DNA of 64,000 bases from Anaerozeibacter quisquiliarum (GCA_051162045.1 JBISDI010000021.1); one strand, 5' to 3'. Numbered from the stretch's first letter, positions 1-8,437 are shown. Numbers and translations: made by a program. The notes: a model not told the origin generated them from the letters alone.

Positions 1-710
1 TCAACCTCCGGCATGACCTCGTACCCCTCGGGATGCGCCAGCACCACGTCCGCCCCGAAGCGGGTCAAGAGGCCGATGATGCCCTGCGGCACCGACAGCG
101 GCTTGCCGTACGACGGCGAGTAGGCCCAGCTCATCGCGACCTTCTTACCCTTGAGGTTCTCGACGCCGCCGAAGTGCTCGATCAGGTGCAGCGCGTCCGC
201 CATGGCTTGGGTGGGATGGTCGATGTCGCACTGCAGGTTGACCAGCGTAGGTTTCTGCTCGAGCACGCCGTCCTCATGGCCCTGCGTCACCGCGTCCACG
301 ACCTCGTGCATGTAGGCATTGCCCTTGCCGATGTACATGTCGTCGCGGATGCCGATCACGTCGGCCATGAACGAGATCATGTTGGCGGTCTCGCGCACGG
401 TCTCGCCGTGGGCGATTTGGCTCTTGCCCTCATCCAGGTCGGATACGGTCAGGCCCAGCAGGTTGCACGCCGAGGCGAACGAGAAGCGGGTGCGCGTCGA
501 GTTGTCGCGAAACAGCGATACGCCCAGGCCGCTATCGAAGATCTTGGTGGAGATGTTGCGTTCGCGCAGGTCGCGCAGCGCGTTCGCCACGGTGAACACC
601 GCCTGGATCTCGTCGTCCGACTTTTCCCAGGTGAGGAAGAAATCGCCGTCGTACATACCCTTGGCATCCAGCTTCTTCAGGGTATCGAGGTACTTGTTCA
701 GCTTGCTCAT
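1..710 (-). CDS. ygeW: Knotted carbamoyltransferase YgeW, 3' part outside window
   Basis: The protein belongs to the aspartate/ornithine carbamoyltransferase superfamily. About 236 N-terminal residues are visible and the gene runs off the left edge. The carbamoyl-phosphate loop STRTR lies near residue 70 and a DHPTQAMAD segment (HPTQ motif) follows. The start at 710 is preceded by GAAGGAG with a 9-base gap. In known genomes YgeW is a knotted transcarbamylase of unproven substrate encoded beside ygeX and ygeY in selenium/purine-related clusters. The same trio is present here, so the YgeW assignment rests on both sequence and neighbourhood. It is the third gene of the minus-strand operon; the 163 bases separating it from ygeY hold a palindromic repeat. 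Confidence 0.85.
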   Translation of the reverse strand, partial: MSKLNKYLDTLKKLDAKGMYDGDFFLTWEKSDDEIQAVFTVANALRDLRERNISTKIFDSGLGVSLFRDNSTRTRFSFASACNLLGLTVSDLDEGKSQIAHGETVRETANMISFMADVIGIRDDMYIGKGNAYMHEVVDAVTQGHEDGVLEQKPTLVNLQCDIDHPTQAMADALHLIEHFGGVENLKGKKVAMSWAYSPSYGKPLSVPQGIIGLLTRFGADVVLAHPEGYEVMPEV

Positions 711-770
711 GGTGGGTGTGCTCCTTCACTGTTTTGTTGTCTTCGTGTCGCGGTCAGCCCATCCCATTCC

Positions 771-868
771 CCATTCCCCTCCTAGGAGGGGTGCCCGCGG
801 GCGGGGTGGTGGCCCCGGGAGGGGTGCCAGAGGGCGGGGTGGTGGCCCCTTGGAGGGAGGGGAATGGG
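771..868. repeat. Palindromic intergenic repeat, family A, short copy
   Basis: The segment begins with ATTCCCCTCC and ends with GGGAGGGGAATGG, so its ends are inverted repeats. Inside it the phrase GGGCGGGGTGGTGGCCCC occurs twice. The same end sequences bound the three larger copies at 8491-8911, so this is a degenerate member of that family sitting between ygeY and ygeW. Confidence 0.7.
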
Positions 869-873
869 ACGGC

Positions 874-2067
874 CTATTTCACGTACAGCGTGGGCATCGC
901 GGCATAGACCGCGGCGCACTTGACGAGGTCCTGCTTCCAGGTCTTCTCATTGGGCGCGTGGGCCTGCGCCTCCTTGCCGGGGCCGAAGCCGATGCAGGGG
1001 ATGCCGTAGCGGCCCATGATCGACACGCCGTTGGTCGAGAACGTCCACTTGTCCACCTTGGGCTCGCCGTACATGCCCTTGAACGCCTCGACCATCGCCA
1101 GCGTCGCCGGGTGGTCCTCCGGGATGACCCAGGTCGGAAAGTAGCAGTCGGTGGGGTAGGTGAGGCCCGTCCAGGACGGACGGTCGTACTTGTACATCGA
1201 CACGACCGCGCCGTACTTCTTCGCCGAGGGCAGGTTCCTGATTTCCTCGAGCGCCATCTCGTAGGTCTCGCCAAAGGTCAGCCGGCGGTCGAGCGACACC
1301 GAGCAGCTGTCGGCCACCGCGCAGCGGCTGGGCGAGGTGTAGAAGATTTCGCTGGTCGTCACGGTGCCCTTGCCGAGGAAGGGATCGACGTGCAGGTGGT
1401 TGTTGAGCTCTTTGACCTCCATGAGGATTTCGGCCATCTTGTAGATGGCGTTGTCGCCGCGCTCGGGGGCGCTGCCGTGGCAGGACACGCCCTTGACGTC
1501 CACGCGGATTTCCATGCGCCCGCGCTGCCCCCGGTAGATGTTGCCGTCGGTCGGCTCGGTGATGACCACGAACTCCGGCTTGATCTTGTCTTCATTGATG
1601 ATGTACTGCCAGCACAGCCCGTCGCAGTCTTCCTCCTGCACGGTGCCGGTCACGAGCACGGTGTATTTATCGCTCAAAAGCCCTAAGTCCTTCATGATCT
1701 TCGCGCCGTAAACGCCCGACACGATGCCGCCCAGCTGGTCGGAGGCGCCGCGCCCGCCGATCTCGGTCTCGGTCTCGAAGCCCTCGTAGGGATCGAACGT
1801 CCAGTTGTCGCGGTTGCCGATGCCCACGGTGTCGATGTGCGCGTCGTAGGCGATCAGCTTCGCTCCGTGTCCCATGTAGCCCAGCACATTGCCCATCGAA
1901 TCGATCTCGACCTTGTCGAACCCGACCGACTTCATCTCCTCGGCGATGCGGCGGATGACGCCCTCCTCGCCGCAGCTCTCGCCCGGAATTTGCACCAGGT
2001 CGCGCAGAAACTTGGTCATCGCCGGCTCATGGCCCTCGGCCGCCGCCTTGATCTTCTGGAAATCCAT
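874..2067 (-). CDS. ygeY: YgeY family selenium-metabolism-linked hydrolase (M20 peptidase fold)
   Basis: This 397-residue protein is an M20/ArgE/DapE-type metallohydrolase. The first metal motif is AYDAHIDTVG, followed by the conserved GRGASDQLGG and TEPTDGNIYRGQRG segments, and a C-terminal GFGPGKEAQAHAPNE block. YgeY proteins are annotated as selenium-metabolism-linked hydrolases because they co-occur with selenium-dependent molybdenum hydroxylases; their substrate is not proven. The start at 2067 has AAAGGGG about 10 bases upstream. It lies 38 bases downstream of ygeX and should be co-transcribed from the promoter at 3373-3400. Together with ygeX and ygeW it probably breaks down a ureido or diamino compound (inference). 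Confidence 0.9.
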   Translation of the reverse strand: MDFQKIKAAAEGHEPAMTKFLRDLVQIPGESCGEEGVIRRIAEEMKSVGFDKVEIDSMGNVLGYMGHGAKLIAYDAHIDTVGIGNRDNWTFDPYEGFETETEIGGRGASDQLGGIVSGVYGAKIMKDLGLLSDKYTVLVTGTVQEEDCDGLCWQYIINEDKIKPEFVVITEPTDGNIYRGQRGRMEIRVDVKGVSCHGSAPERGDNAIYKMAEILMEVKELNNHLHVDPFLGKGTVTTSEIFYTSPSRCAVADSCSVSLDRRLTFGETYEMALEEIRNLPSAKKYGAVVSMYKYDRPSWTGLTYPTDCYFPTWVIPEDHPATLAMVEAFKGMYGEPKVDKWTFSTNGVSIMGRYGIPCIGFGPGKEAQAHAPNEKTWKQDLVKCAAVYAAMPTLYVK

Positions 2068-2105
2068 CGTGAAACGCCCCTTTCGCCCATAGGAATGATT
2101 GAATC

Positions 2106-3344
2106 TTAAACGCTTCGATGCGCGCCGTCCCATACCACGCGCTGAAAGTTTTCCGGATCGGTGTCGCCTTCGGTGGAGAACATCAGCACCTTTGAATCCT
2201 GATCGAGCTTGAGCGCGGCCTTGAGCGCGGCGTAGCGCTCATCCGTCATCAGCGTCGAGACCAGGCCCATGCCCACCGCGCCCGACTCGCCCGAGATCAC
2301 CTGCGGATCGCCCTTGACGGGCGCCGCCAGCATGCGCATGCCCTTGGCCGCCACCCAATCGGGGCAGGACACGAACGCCGCGGCGTGGTTCTTCAGGATG
2401 TCCCAGGAGATCGTGTTGGGCTCGCCGCAGGCCAGCCCGGCCATGATCGTTTGCAGGTCGCCGGTCACAAAGCGGATGCCGCCGTCGGCGGCCAGCGCGC
2501 CCTGATACAGGCAGTCGGCGGCCTGCGCCTCCATGACCACCATCGCGGGCGGATTGTCGGGGAAGAGGTTCGCGAAGAAGCCGATCACCGCACCCGCCAG
2601 CGAGCCCACGCCCGCCTGCACGAACACGTGAGTGGGGCGCTCGGCGCCCGCCGCCTTCAATTGCTCGGCGGCCTCCATCGCCATCGTGCCGTAGCCTTGC
2701 ATGATCCAGGCAGGAATCTCTTCGTAGCCGTCCCAGGCGGTGTCCTGCACCACCACGCCGCGCTCAGTCTCGGCGGCTTCCCTGGCGGCCATGCGCACGC
2801 ACTCGTCGTAGTTGACCTCTTCGATCGTCACCTGCGCGCCTTCCGCGGCGATGTTGTCGTAGCGGATTGAAACGGTCCCCTTGGGCATGTGCACCACGGC
2901 CTTCTGCCCCAGCTTGTTCGCCGCCCACGCCACGCCCCGGCCGTGGTTGCCGTCGGTCGCGGTGAAGAAGGTGGCCTGGCCGAACTCGTTCTTCAGCTTC
3001 TCGCTCGTCAGGTAGCCGTAGGTGACCTCGGACACGTCCTTGCCGAGCTCGCCGGCGATGTAGCGCGCCATGGCGAACGAGCCGCCCAGCACCTTGAACG
3101 CGTTCAGGCCGAAGCGATAGGACTCATCCTTCACGAACAGCTCCTTGAGCTTCAACCGCCCCGCCATGCCGGAAAGCCGCCTGAGCGGCGTTACCGAGTA
3201 CTGCGGAAAGCTCATGTGGAATGCGCGCGCTTTTTTGATCTCCTCGAGCGCCATCACCTTGAGCTGCCCATCGGACGTCTGAGGCATCTGATTGCGGGTC
3301 CACTTGATCTGCTCCACGGCCGATTCCTCCCATGATGTCTTCAT
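2106..3344 (-). CDS. dpaL: Diaminopropionate ammonia-lyase (YgeX/DpaL)
   Basis: A fold-type II PLP enzyme of 412 residues that converts 2,3-diaminopropionate to pyruvate and ammonia. The PLP lysine lies in RFGLNAFKVLGGS, and the TDGNHGRGVAW and GVGSLAGAV segments match the PLP-binding asparagine and phosphate loops of the family. An upstream ATG at 3374 falls inside the -10 element of a near-perfect promoter (3373-3400), so the ATG at 3344 is the real start. It is the first gene of the operon with ygeY and ygeW. The divergent YheO/DauR-type regulator is the obvious candidate controller. Confidence 0.92.
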   Translation of the reverse strand: MKTSWEESAVEQIKWTRNQMPQTSDGQLKVMALEEIKKARAFHMSFPQYSVTPLRRLSGMAGRLKLKELFVKDESYRFGLNAFKVLGGSFAMARYIAGELGKDVSEVTYGYLTSEKLKNEFGQATFFTATDGNHGRGVAWAANKLGQKAVVHMPKGTVSIRYDNIAAEGAQVTIEEVNYDECVRMAAREAAETERGVVVQDTAWDGYEEIPAWIMQGYGTMAMEAAEQLKAAGAERPTHVFVQAGVGSLAGAVIGFFANLFPDNPPAMVVMEAQAADCLYQGALAADGGIRFVTGDLQTIMAGLACGEPNTISWDILKNHAAAFVSCPDWVAAKGMRMLAAPVKGDPQVISGESGAVGMGLVSTLMTDERYAALKAALKLDQDSKVLMFSTEGDTDPENFQRVVWDGAHRSV

Positions 3345-3372
3345 TTTCGGTGGCTTTCTCCCGTATGGCTCC

Positions 3373-3400
3373 ATTATACCAGCTTTTCCGGCGTTGTCAA
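3373..3400 (-). promoter_or_regulatory. SigA promoter of ygeX-ygeY-ygeW
   Basis: Reading the minus strand, TTGACA (3400-3395) and TATAAT (3378-3373) are both perfect consensus hexamers with a 16-base spacer. The inferred transcription start near 3366 lies ahead of the ATG at 3344. Confidence 0.85.
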
Positions 3401-3442
3401 CAAATATTCTTTATTGCTAAAAAATTTTTAGGTACGTGGGGA

Positions 3443-3471
3443 TTGCAATGTGGGGGCGCTTGGGGTATACT
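3443..3471 (+). promoter_or_regulatory. SigA promoter of the YheO-like regulator
   Basis: TTGCAA at 3443-3448 and TATACT at 3466-3471 are separated by exactly 17 bases. The promoter is divergent from the ygeX promoter, with the two -35 boxes about 43 bases apart, so a regulator bound between them could act on both. Confidence 0.75.
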
Positions 3472-3481
3472 AAAAACAGGT

Positions 3482-3511
3482 GCGGGCGGCCACGGGCCGC
3501 CCCTACGCGAG
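3482..3511. repeat. GC-rich inverted repeat, family C
   Basis: The sequence GGGCGGCCACGGGCCGCCCC is a short perfect palindrome in the regulator leader. On the minus strand it reads GCGTAGGGGCGGCC, the same opening as the terminator-like element at 32891-32925, so it is probably a small dispersed repeat. Confidence 0.5.
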
Positions 3512-3529
3512 TGATTGGGAGGCCGGGCG

Positions 3530-4165
3530 ATGGACGAGGGGCAGCTGAAATTCTTAAAGCGGCTGGCGAAAGGCATTGCGGCGCAGTTCGGCGAAAACTG
3601 CGAGGTGGTGGTGCACGAGATGGACGGGGCAGACCCCGAGCATACGATCGTGGCGATCGAGAACAGCCATGTGACGCACCGTTCGCTGGGCGACGGGCCG
3701 TCGCGGGCGGTGCTGAACGCGCTGCGCTCGGGGCAGGGCGAGCTCAACGACCACCTGAACTACCTCACGCGCTCGCGCGACGGGCGCATCCTCAAGTCCA
3801 GCACGATCTACATCCGGGACGATCAGGACAGGGTAAACGGCATCTTTGCGATCAACTACGACATCACCAACCTGCTCGCGATCGAAGGCGCGCTGCGCCC
3901 GCTGATCACCCCCGACCAGGCCGAGAAGGACGAGCCCGAGAAGATCGTGCAGAACGTGAGCGACCTGCTGGACGAACTGATCGAGCAGTCGGTCGCGCTG
4001 GTGGGCAAGCCGGTCGCGCTGATGAACAAGGAGGACAAGATCCGCGCCATCCAATTCCTGTCGAGCACCGGCGCGTTTCTAATCACCAAGTCGGGCGACA
4101 AGGTGAGCCGGTACTTCGGCATCTCCAAATACACGCTGTACAATTACATCGACGCGGCGGAATAG
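3530..4165 (+). CDS. YheO/DauR-like transcriptional regulator (PAS-like plus HTH)
   Basis: A 211-residue regulator with an N-terminal PAS-like YheO domain (residues ~5-115, with the segment GENCEVVVHEMDG near residue 21 and the NGIFAINYDITN strand) and a C-terminal HTH of the DauR/YheO type ending FGISKYTLYNYID. Relatives such as DauR repress D-amino-acid catabolic genes. Here it is divergent from ygeX-ygeY-ygeW, which suggests it controls diaminopropionate or related catabolism (inference). ATG 3530 is chosen because GGGAGG ends 7 bases upstream. Its 3' end overlaps the convergent DUF3795 gene by 22 bases. Confidence 0.85.
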   Translation: MDEGQLKFLKRLAKGIAAQFGENCEVVVHEMDGADPEHTIVAIENSHVTHRSLGDGPSRAVLNALRSGQGELNDHLNYLTRSRDGRILKSSTIYIRDDQDRVNGIFAINYDITNLLAIEGALRPLITPDQAEKDEPEKIVQNVSDLLDELIEQSVALVGKPVALMNKEDKIRAIQFLSSTGAFLITKSGDKVSRYFGISKYTLYNYIDAAE

Positions 4166-4650
4166 ACATCCCGCGCGATTGCCTGGAAGGCCACGCCGAC
4201 CTCCTTAGGGCTGCCCGACAGCGCCTCGGCCCGGCGCATGATCTCCTTCAGCGAGTTCAGGTCTCGCTGGATGAAGAGCTCGCACAAAAACCGCTTCATC
4301 CGCCCGTTGTTGTACTTCGCCAAGGCGACGGTGAGCAGGTCTGCGCGCTCCGCATAGTCCCGATACCAATGTTCAAAGCCCGACGCAGCGACGGCGGCGC
4401 AGTTCCGCTCCTTCGCGTGATCGGTTTTCAAATCGCTGAACTCGCCCATCTTCCCGAGCCGCGCGCACGGGAACTCGCCGCACAGCCCGCAGTGGGCGAG
4501 CGGTCTTGCCACGCAGCAATGATGCACCTTGCACGGCTCGGTATAGTACCCGTCATGCGAGCAGCCGGGGCAGCGGCTCTTGCCCTCGGTCCTGTAGCGC
4601 GTACACAGTGCGCAGGGCATCCCGCAATAGCCGTAGGGGTAGCTGTTCAT
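4144..4650 (-). CDS. DUF3795 domain-containing protein
   Basis: A 168-residue cytoplasmic protein whose N-terminal half is very rich in cysteines arranged in pairs: YCGMPCALC, CPGCSHDG, CKVHHCC and CGLCGEFPC. This pattern is typical of DUF3795 proteins and suggests a metal or Fe-S site. The C-terminal half looks helical. No biochemical role is known. The start at 4650 has GAGAGG upstream. It lies 81 bases downstream of rny on the same strand, separated by a terminator-like hairpin, and overlaps the 3' end of the opposite regulator gene. Confidence 0.8.
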   Translation of the reverse strand: MNSYPYGYCGMPCALCTRYRTEGKSRCPGCSHDGYYTEPCKVHHCCVARPLAHCGLCGEFPCARLGKMGEFSDLKTDHAKERNCAAVAASGFEHWYRDYAERADLLTVALAKYNNGRMKRFLCELFIQRDLNSLKEIMRRAEALSGSPKEVGVAFQAIARDVYSAASM

Positions 4651-4681
4651 GTGGGCCTCTCTTTCGTGACATCGAAAACGG

Positions 4682-4715
4682 ATTCCCCGCCGGGCGAGCT
4701 TGCCTGACGGGGAAT
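4682..4715 (-). terminator. Probable intrinsic terminator of rny
   Basis: On the minus strand ATTCCCCGTC pairs with GCGGGGAAT across a ~15-base loop and is followed by CCGTTTT. The short T-run makes it imperfect. Confidence 0.5.
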
Positions 4716-4731
4716 TGATTCCATATCTCAA

Positions 4732-6273
4732 TTACTTCGCGAAATCGATCGCGCGGGTTTCTCGGATCACGTTGACCTTGATCTGGCCGGGGTACTCCAT
4801 CTCGCGCTCGATGCGCTTGACGACTTCCTTGGCCAGGATCAGCGTGCCGATGTCGTTCACATCCTCGGGCTTGACGATGATGCGCACCTCGCGCCCCGAC
4901 TGGATGGCGAACGATTTCTCCACGCCGTCGAACGAGTTGGCGATCTCCTCGAGCTTCTGCAGACGCTTGATGTAATTCTCCAGCGACTCGCGCCGCGCGC
5001 CCGGACGCGCCGCCGAGATGGCGTCCGCGGCCTGGACCAGCACGGCTTCGACCGTTTGAGGTTCCACGTCGTTGTGGTGCGCCATGATGGCGTTAATCAC
5101 CGCCTCCGACTCGTGGAACTTGCGGGCCAGATCCGCGCCGATCGTGACGTGCGTACCCTCGACCTCGTGGTCGATCGCCTTGCCGATGTCGTGCAAGAGG
5201 CCCGCGCGCTTGGCCAACTGGACGTCCGCGCCCAGTTCCGCCGCCATGACGCCCGCCAGGTGGCTGACCTCAATCGAATGCTTGAGCACGTTCTGGCCGT
5301 AACTGGTGCGGTACTTCATCCGGCCCAGCAGCCGGACCAGTTCGTGGTGAATCGAGTGCAGGTTGGTCTCGAAGATGGCCTGTTCGCCGGCCTCGCGGAT
5401 CTGGTTGTCCACGTCCCGCCTGGCCTTCTCGACCATTTCCTCGATGCGCGCGGGGTGGATGCGCCCGTCGGCGATCAGCTTCTCGAGCGCGATGCGCGCC
5501 ACCTCGCGGCGCACCGGGTCGAAGCCGGAGATGATGACCGCTTCGGGCGTGTCGTCGATGATCAGATCCACGCCGGTCGCGGTCTCGAGGGTGCGGATGT
5601 TGCGCCCTTCGCGCCCAATGATGCGGCCCTTCATGTCGTCGTTGGGCAGCGCCACCACCGACACCGTGGTTTCGGCGACGTGGTCGGCGGCGCACTTCTG
5701 GATGGCCAGCGCGATCAGGTTGCGCGCTTTCTTGTCGGCCTCTTCCTTGGCCTTGGCCTCGATTTCGCGCACCATCACGGCGGCGTCGTGGTAGGCGTCC
5801 TTCTGGATGCGGCCGATCAGCAGCTGGCGCGCCTCCTCGAGCGTCATGTTGGAGATGCGCTCGAGCTCGGACTGCTGTTGATCGTGCAATTGCTGCGCCT
5901 CGGCTTCAAGCCGCTCGGCGTCCTTGTACTTCTGGTTCAGGTGCTCTTCGCGCACTTCCAAGTTGTCCAGCTTCTTGTCGAGCGTCTCTTCGCGCTGGCT
6001 GACCCGGCGCTCGAGGCGGGTGACTTCGTTCCGACGGTCCTTGACTTCTTTATCCAGTTCCGACTTGAGCCGGATGATCTCTTCCTTGGCCTCGAGCAGT
6101 TTTTCCTTCTTCTGCTCTTCGGCTCTGCGCGTCGCCTCGTCGTACAGGTTTTTGGCAAATTCTTCGGTGCGGCCGATTTTCTTTTCCATGATGTTCTGAC
6201 GATACAAAAAACCGGCTGCCGCGCCTACGGCCAGCGCGACGAGCGCGAGGATGATGGCAACGAATACATTCAA
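4732..6273 (-). CDS. rny: Ribonuclease Y
   Basis: The membrane-anchored endoribonuclease that starts mRNA decay in many Firmicutes. At 513 residues it has the normal family length. An N-terminal membrane helix (residues ~2-22) is followed by a long charged coiled coil to about residue 200, a KH domain with GRIIGREGRNIR, and an HD domain with the metal motif HDIGKAID. The best start is TTG at 6273, because AAAGGGGG lies about 9 bases upstream and the protein then begins MNVFVAII as expected; a longer reading to 6330 adds only non-conserved residues. It is transcribed from the promoter at 6375-6403. Confidence 0.95.
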   Translation of the reverse strand: MNVFVAIILALVALAVGAAAGFLYRQNIMEKKIGRTEEFAKNLYDEATRRAEEQKKEKLLEAKEEIIRLKSELDKEVKDRRNEVTRLERRVSQREETLDKKLDNLEVREEHLNQKYKDAERLEAEAQQLHDQQQSELERISNMTLEEARQLLIGRIQKDAYHDAAVMVREIEAKAKEEADKKARNLIALAIQKCAADHVAETTVSVVALPNDDMKGRIIGREGRNIRTLETATGVDLIIDDTPEAVIISGFDPVRREVARIALEKLIADGRIHPARIEEMVEKARRDVDNQIREAGEQAIFETNLHSIHHELVRLLGRMKYRTSYGQNVLKHSIEVSHLAGVMAAELGADVQLAKRAGLLHDIGKAIDHEVEGTHVTIGADLARKFHESEAVINAIMAHHNDVEPQTVEAVLVQAADAISAARPGARRESLENYIKRLQKLEEIANSFDGVEKSFAIQSGREVRIIVKPEDVNDIGTLILAKEVVKRIEREMEYPGQIKVNVIRETRAIDFAK

Positions 6274-6374
6274 AGAACATGTTCCCCCTTTCTTACAATA
6301 ATTTGATGGAAACCGGTCGCCCGGCTGCATGTTTCAACTGATCACAATGGCAAAGCGACGTGGTTATCGGAATT

Positions 6375-6403
6375 AGTTTACACTTCGGGACAAACGATGT
6401 CAA
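6375..6403 (-). promoter_or_regulatory. SigA promoter of rny
   Basis: On the minus strand TTGACA (6403-6398) is followed after 17 bases by TAAACT (6380-6375), about 100 bases before the rny start. Confidence 0.8.
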
Positions 6404-6444
6404 GCAAAGATTAGGCGCCGCCGGGGATTTTGCTTCGATATATA

Positions 6445-6473
6445 TTGACGCTTTGCCGGTTTTGCCCTATAAT
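6445..6473 (+). promoter_or_regulatory. SigA promoter of the DEDD exonuclease gene
   Basis: TTGACG at 6445-6450 and TATAAT at 6468-6473 have a 17-base spacer, with the ATG 38 bases downstream of the -10 box. Confidence 0.8.
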
Positions 6474-6510
6474 CGTTGGGGTTACTAATCTACAGAAAGC
6501 GAATGCACCG

Positions 6511-7095
6511 ATGAAGCTGATCGTATTTGACACCGAGGCCACCGATTTGACGCCGGGCCAGATATGCCAGCTGTCCTACCTGTGCGCGGACGGGGAAGCG
6601 GTTTGCGGCAAGAACATGTTCTTTGCCGTCGACGAGATGAGCGAGGGCGCGCAGCAGGTGCACGGCATGAGCATCGAGGACTGCTTAGGGCTGTCGGGCG
6701 GGGCGCGCTTCGAGGACCGCGCCGAGGAGATCTTCGAAGATTTTTCCGGCTGCGACATGCTGGTGGGCCACAACGTGTCGGCCGACGACCGGTACCTCAG
6801 GGTGGAGCTTGAGCGGTGCGGGATGAACCTCAAGAAGCTCAAGACCTTTTGCACGATGAACTACTTCACCGGCGACACCCAATTGAAGCGCAAGGTCAAC
6901 ACCGGCCGGCCCAAGCCGCCCAAGCTCAGCGAGTTGGCCGAGTTCTTCGGGGTGACCGGGGAGCTTATCGCCGAGAAGTCGGCCGAGTGGTTCGGCGGCG
7001 GCGGCGCGCTGCACGACGCGCGCTTTGACACGGTCGCCACCTATTTGTGCCTGGTCGAAGCGTCGCGCCAGGGCAAGATACGGGGGTTGTTATAG
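6511..7095 (+). CDS. 3'-5' exonuclease, DEDD (DnaQ-like) family
   Basis: A 194-residue protein resembling the proofreading/epsilon exonuclease fold. Exo I is FDTEATDLTP near the N-terminus, Exo II is the GHNVSADDRYLR segment, and Exo III is HDARFDTVATY near residue 170, giving the DEDDh acidic set with a histidine. It is single-domain, so it may act in DNA repair or RNA processing rather than as a polymerase subunit; the substrate cannot be told. ATG 6511 lies just downstream of a good promoter, but its ribosome site is weak. It is divergent from rny. Confidence 0.8.
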   Translation: MKLIVFDTEATDLTPGQICQLSYLCADGEAVCGKNMFFAVDEMSEGAQQVHGMSIEDCLGLSGGARFEDRAEEIFEDFSGCDMLVGHNVSADDRYLRVELERCGMNLKKLKTFCTMNYFTGDTQLKRKVNTGRPKPPKLSELAEFFGVTGELIAEKSAEWFGGGGALHDARFDTVATYLCLVEASRQGKIRGLL

Positions 7096-7216
7096 GTCTG
7101 CCGCTACGTCCGCCCCTGTATGCGGCAAATTTCTTTGATTTCGCCGTTTTTCTAGGTTAAAACTTGTCATATGCCTCGTTTGCTCCACATAGATATACCG
7201 CGAAGGAGCTGATGAG

Positions 7217-7975
7217 ATGGACGAAAAGATTCGCATTCTGCCGGTAGACGACAACCCGGCCATACTAAAGCAGTTGAGCGATTTCTTTCAGGACAAGCCG
7301 GACATCGAGCTCGTGGGTAGCGCGTGCGACGGGGATCAGGCGCTGAAGATGCTGCGCACGGCGCGGCCCGATGTGATGTTGCTCGACGTTATCATGCCCA
7401 AGCTCGACGGGTTTGCCGTGCTCGACGCGCTGCGCGAGATGCCCGACCCGCCGCGCGTCGTCATGGTCACCGGGCTGTCGCGCGACGACTTCATCGTGCG
7501 CGCCATGCAGCTCGGGGCCAGCTACTACATGGTCAAGCCCATCGACCTCACGGTGCTCTACAGCCGCATCAAGGAAGTCAACGGCATCGACCCGCAGATG
7601 GTCACCTCGGGCGAAATGCACCGCGCGCCCCGCCACACCGCCGACGAGCAGGTGACCAACCTGTTTTTGACCATCGGCATTCCCGCCCACATCAAGGGCT
7701 ACCAGTACCTGCGCGAGGCGGTCAAGATGGTGATCGAGAACCACGAGATGCTCGGCCGCATCACCAAGGAGCTTTACCCCGGCATCGCGCGCCGCTACAG
7801 CACCACCGCCAGCAAGGTGGAGCGCGCGATGCGCCACGCGATCGAGGTGGCCTGGAACCGGGGCCGGCTCGACTCGATCAACCGCATGTACGGCTACAAG
7901 GTATTCTCGCCCGACGATAAGCCCACCAACGGCGAGTTCATCGCGATGGTAGCGGATAAAGTAGGGGTCGCCTGA
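7217..7975 (+). CDS. spo0A: Sporulation master regulator Spo0A
   Basis: A 252-residue response regulator. The receiver domain occupies residues ~5-125, with the phosphoacceptor Asp57 in MLLDVIMPKLDG and the conserved lysine in MVKPID. The C-terminal Spo0A DNA-binding domain (residues ~145-250) contains the typical GYQYLREAV and LYPGIARRYSTTASKVERA helices. Its presence argues that the host belongs to a spore-forming lineage. AAGGAG upstream supports the start. The acidic pocket is VDDN rather than the commoner DDN preceded by a hydrophobic strand (ILPVDDN), a small variation. Spo0A normally sits next to spoIVB; that gene is not seen here. Confidence 0.95.
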   Translation: MDEKIRILPVDDNPAILKQLSDFFQDKPDIELVGSACDGDQALKMLRTARPDVMLLDVIMPKLDGFAVLDALREMPDPPRVVMVTGLSRDDFIVRAMQLGASYYMVKPIDLTVLYSRIKEVNGIDPQMVTSGEMHRAPRHTADEQVTNLFLTIGIPAHIKGYQYLREAVKMVIENHEMLGRITKELYPGIARRYSTTASKVERAMRHAIEVAWNRGRLDSINRMYGYKVFSPDDKPTNGEFIAMVADKVGVA

Positions 7976-7984
7976 GGGCGAGGC

Positions 7985-8062
7985 CTCGAGAGCTTTCCGC
8001 CCGGTTGCCCGTTCGCCCGCTTTGCGGGCTCCGGGCGGCCGGGCGGAAAGCTTTCGAGGCCG
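7985..8062. repeat. Large imperfect palindrome downstream of spo0A
   Basis: GCCTCGAGAGCTTTCCGCCCGG near 7983 pairs with CCGGGCGGAAAGCTTTCGAGGC near 8061, making a stem of roughly 20 base pairs with a GC-rich loop. No T-run follows, so it may be an mRNA-stabilising hairpin or a mobile palindromic repeat rather than a classical terminator. Confidence 0.6.
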
Positions 8063-8146
8063 TTTGGGTTACGAGGGAACGGGGCCGCCTTCCTGAATTT
8101 CCTGCGGGAAATTCCGGGCGGAAGACGGGGGAACGATGGGGTGACG

Positions 8147-8203
8147 GGGCCGCCTGCCTCTCGGCCCTGCGGGGCCTCCCGGGCGGCAGGCGGACGGGAA
8201 GCG
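8147..8203. repeat. Hairpin repeat, family B, copy 1
   Basis: GCCGCCTGCC pairs with GGCAGGCGG across a loop containing GGCCTCCCGGG, and the unit ends GGACGGGAAGCG. A near-identical unit lies at 11792-11848, after adhE, showing a dispersed hairpin repeat. Confidence 0.65.
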
Positions 8204-8319
8204 ATTGCGAGTCGGTCGGCTGCGGCCTCCCTTGGTCGCAATCGCATTCACGCCCCCGGTACATGCCCGTGGGCGCGCGGTGACGGGGGCTTCGGCCCCC
8301 CATTCCCCCGGGAAGGGGA

Positions 8320-8437
8320 ACGGGGGAACGAAAAAGCGAGGGAACGAGGAAACAAGGGAACGAAGGAACAAGGGAGCGAAGAAACAAGGGAGCGAAGCAA
8401 CGAAGAAACAAGGGAACGAAGGAATGAGGGAACGAAC
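8320..8437. repeat. Short tandem purine-rich repeats
   Basis: About 118 bases of degenerate tandem units of 8 to 17 bases built from GGGAACGAA, GGAACAAGG and GGGAGCGAAG. The top strand is almost pyrimidine-free. Reading frames through it give only low-complexity Arg/Glu/Asn or Phe/Ser/Leu strings, so it is not considered coding. Confidence 0.8.
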
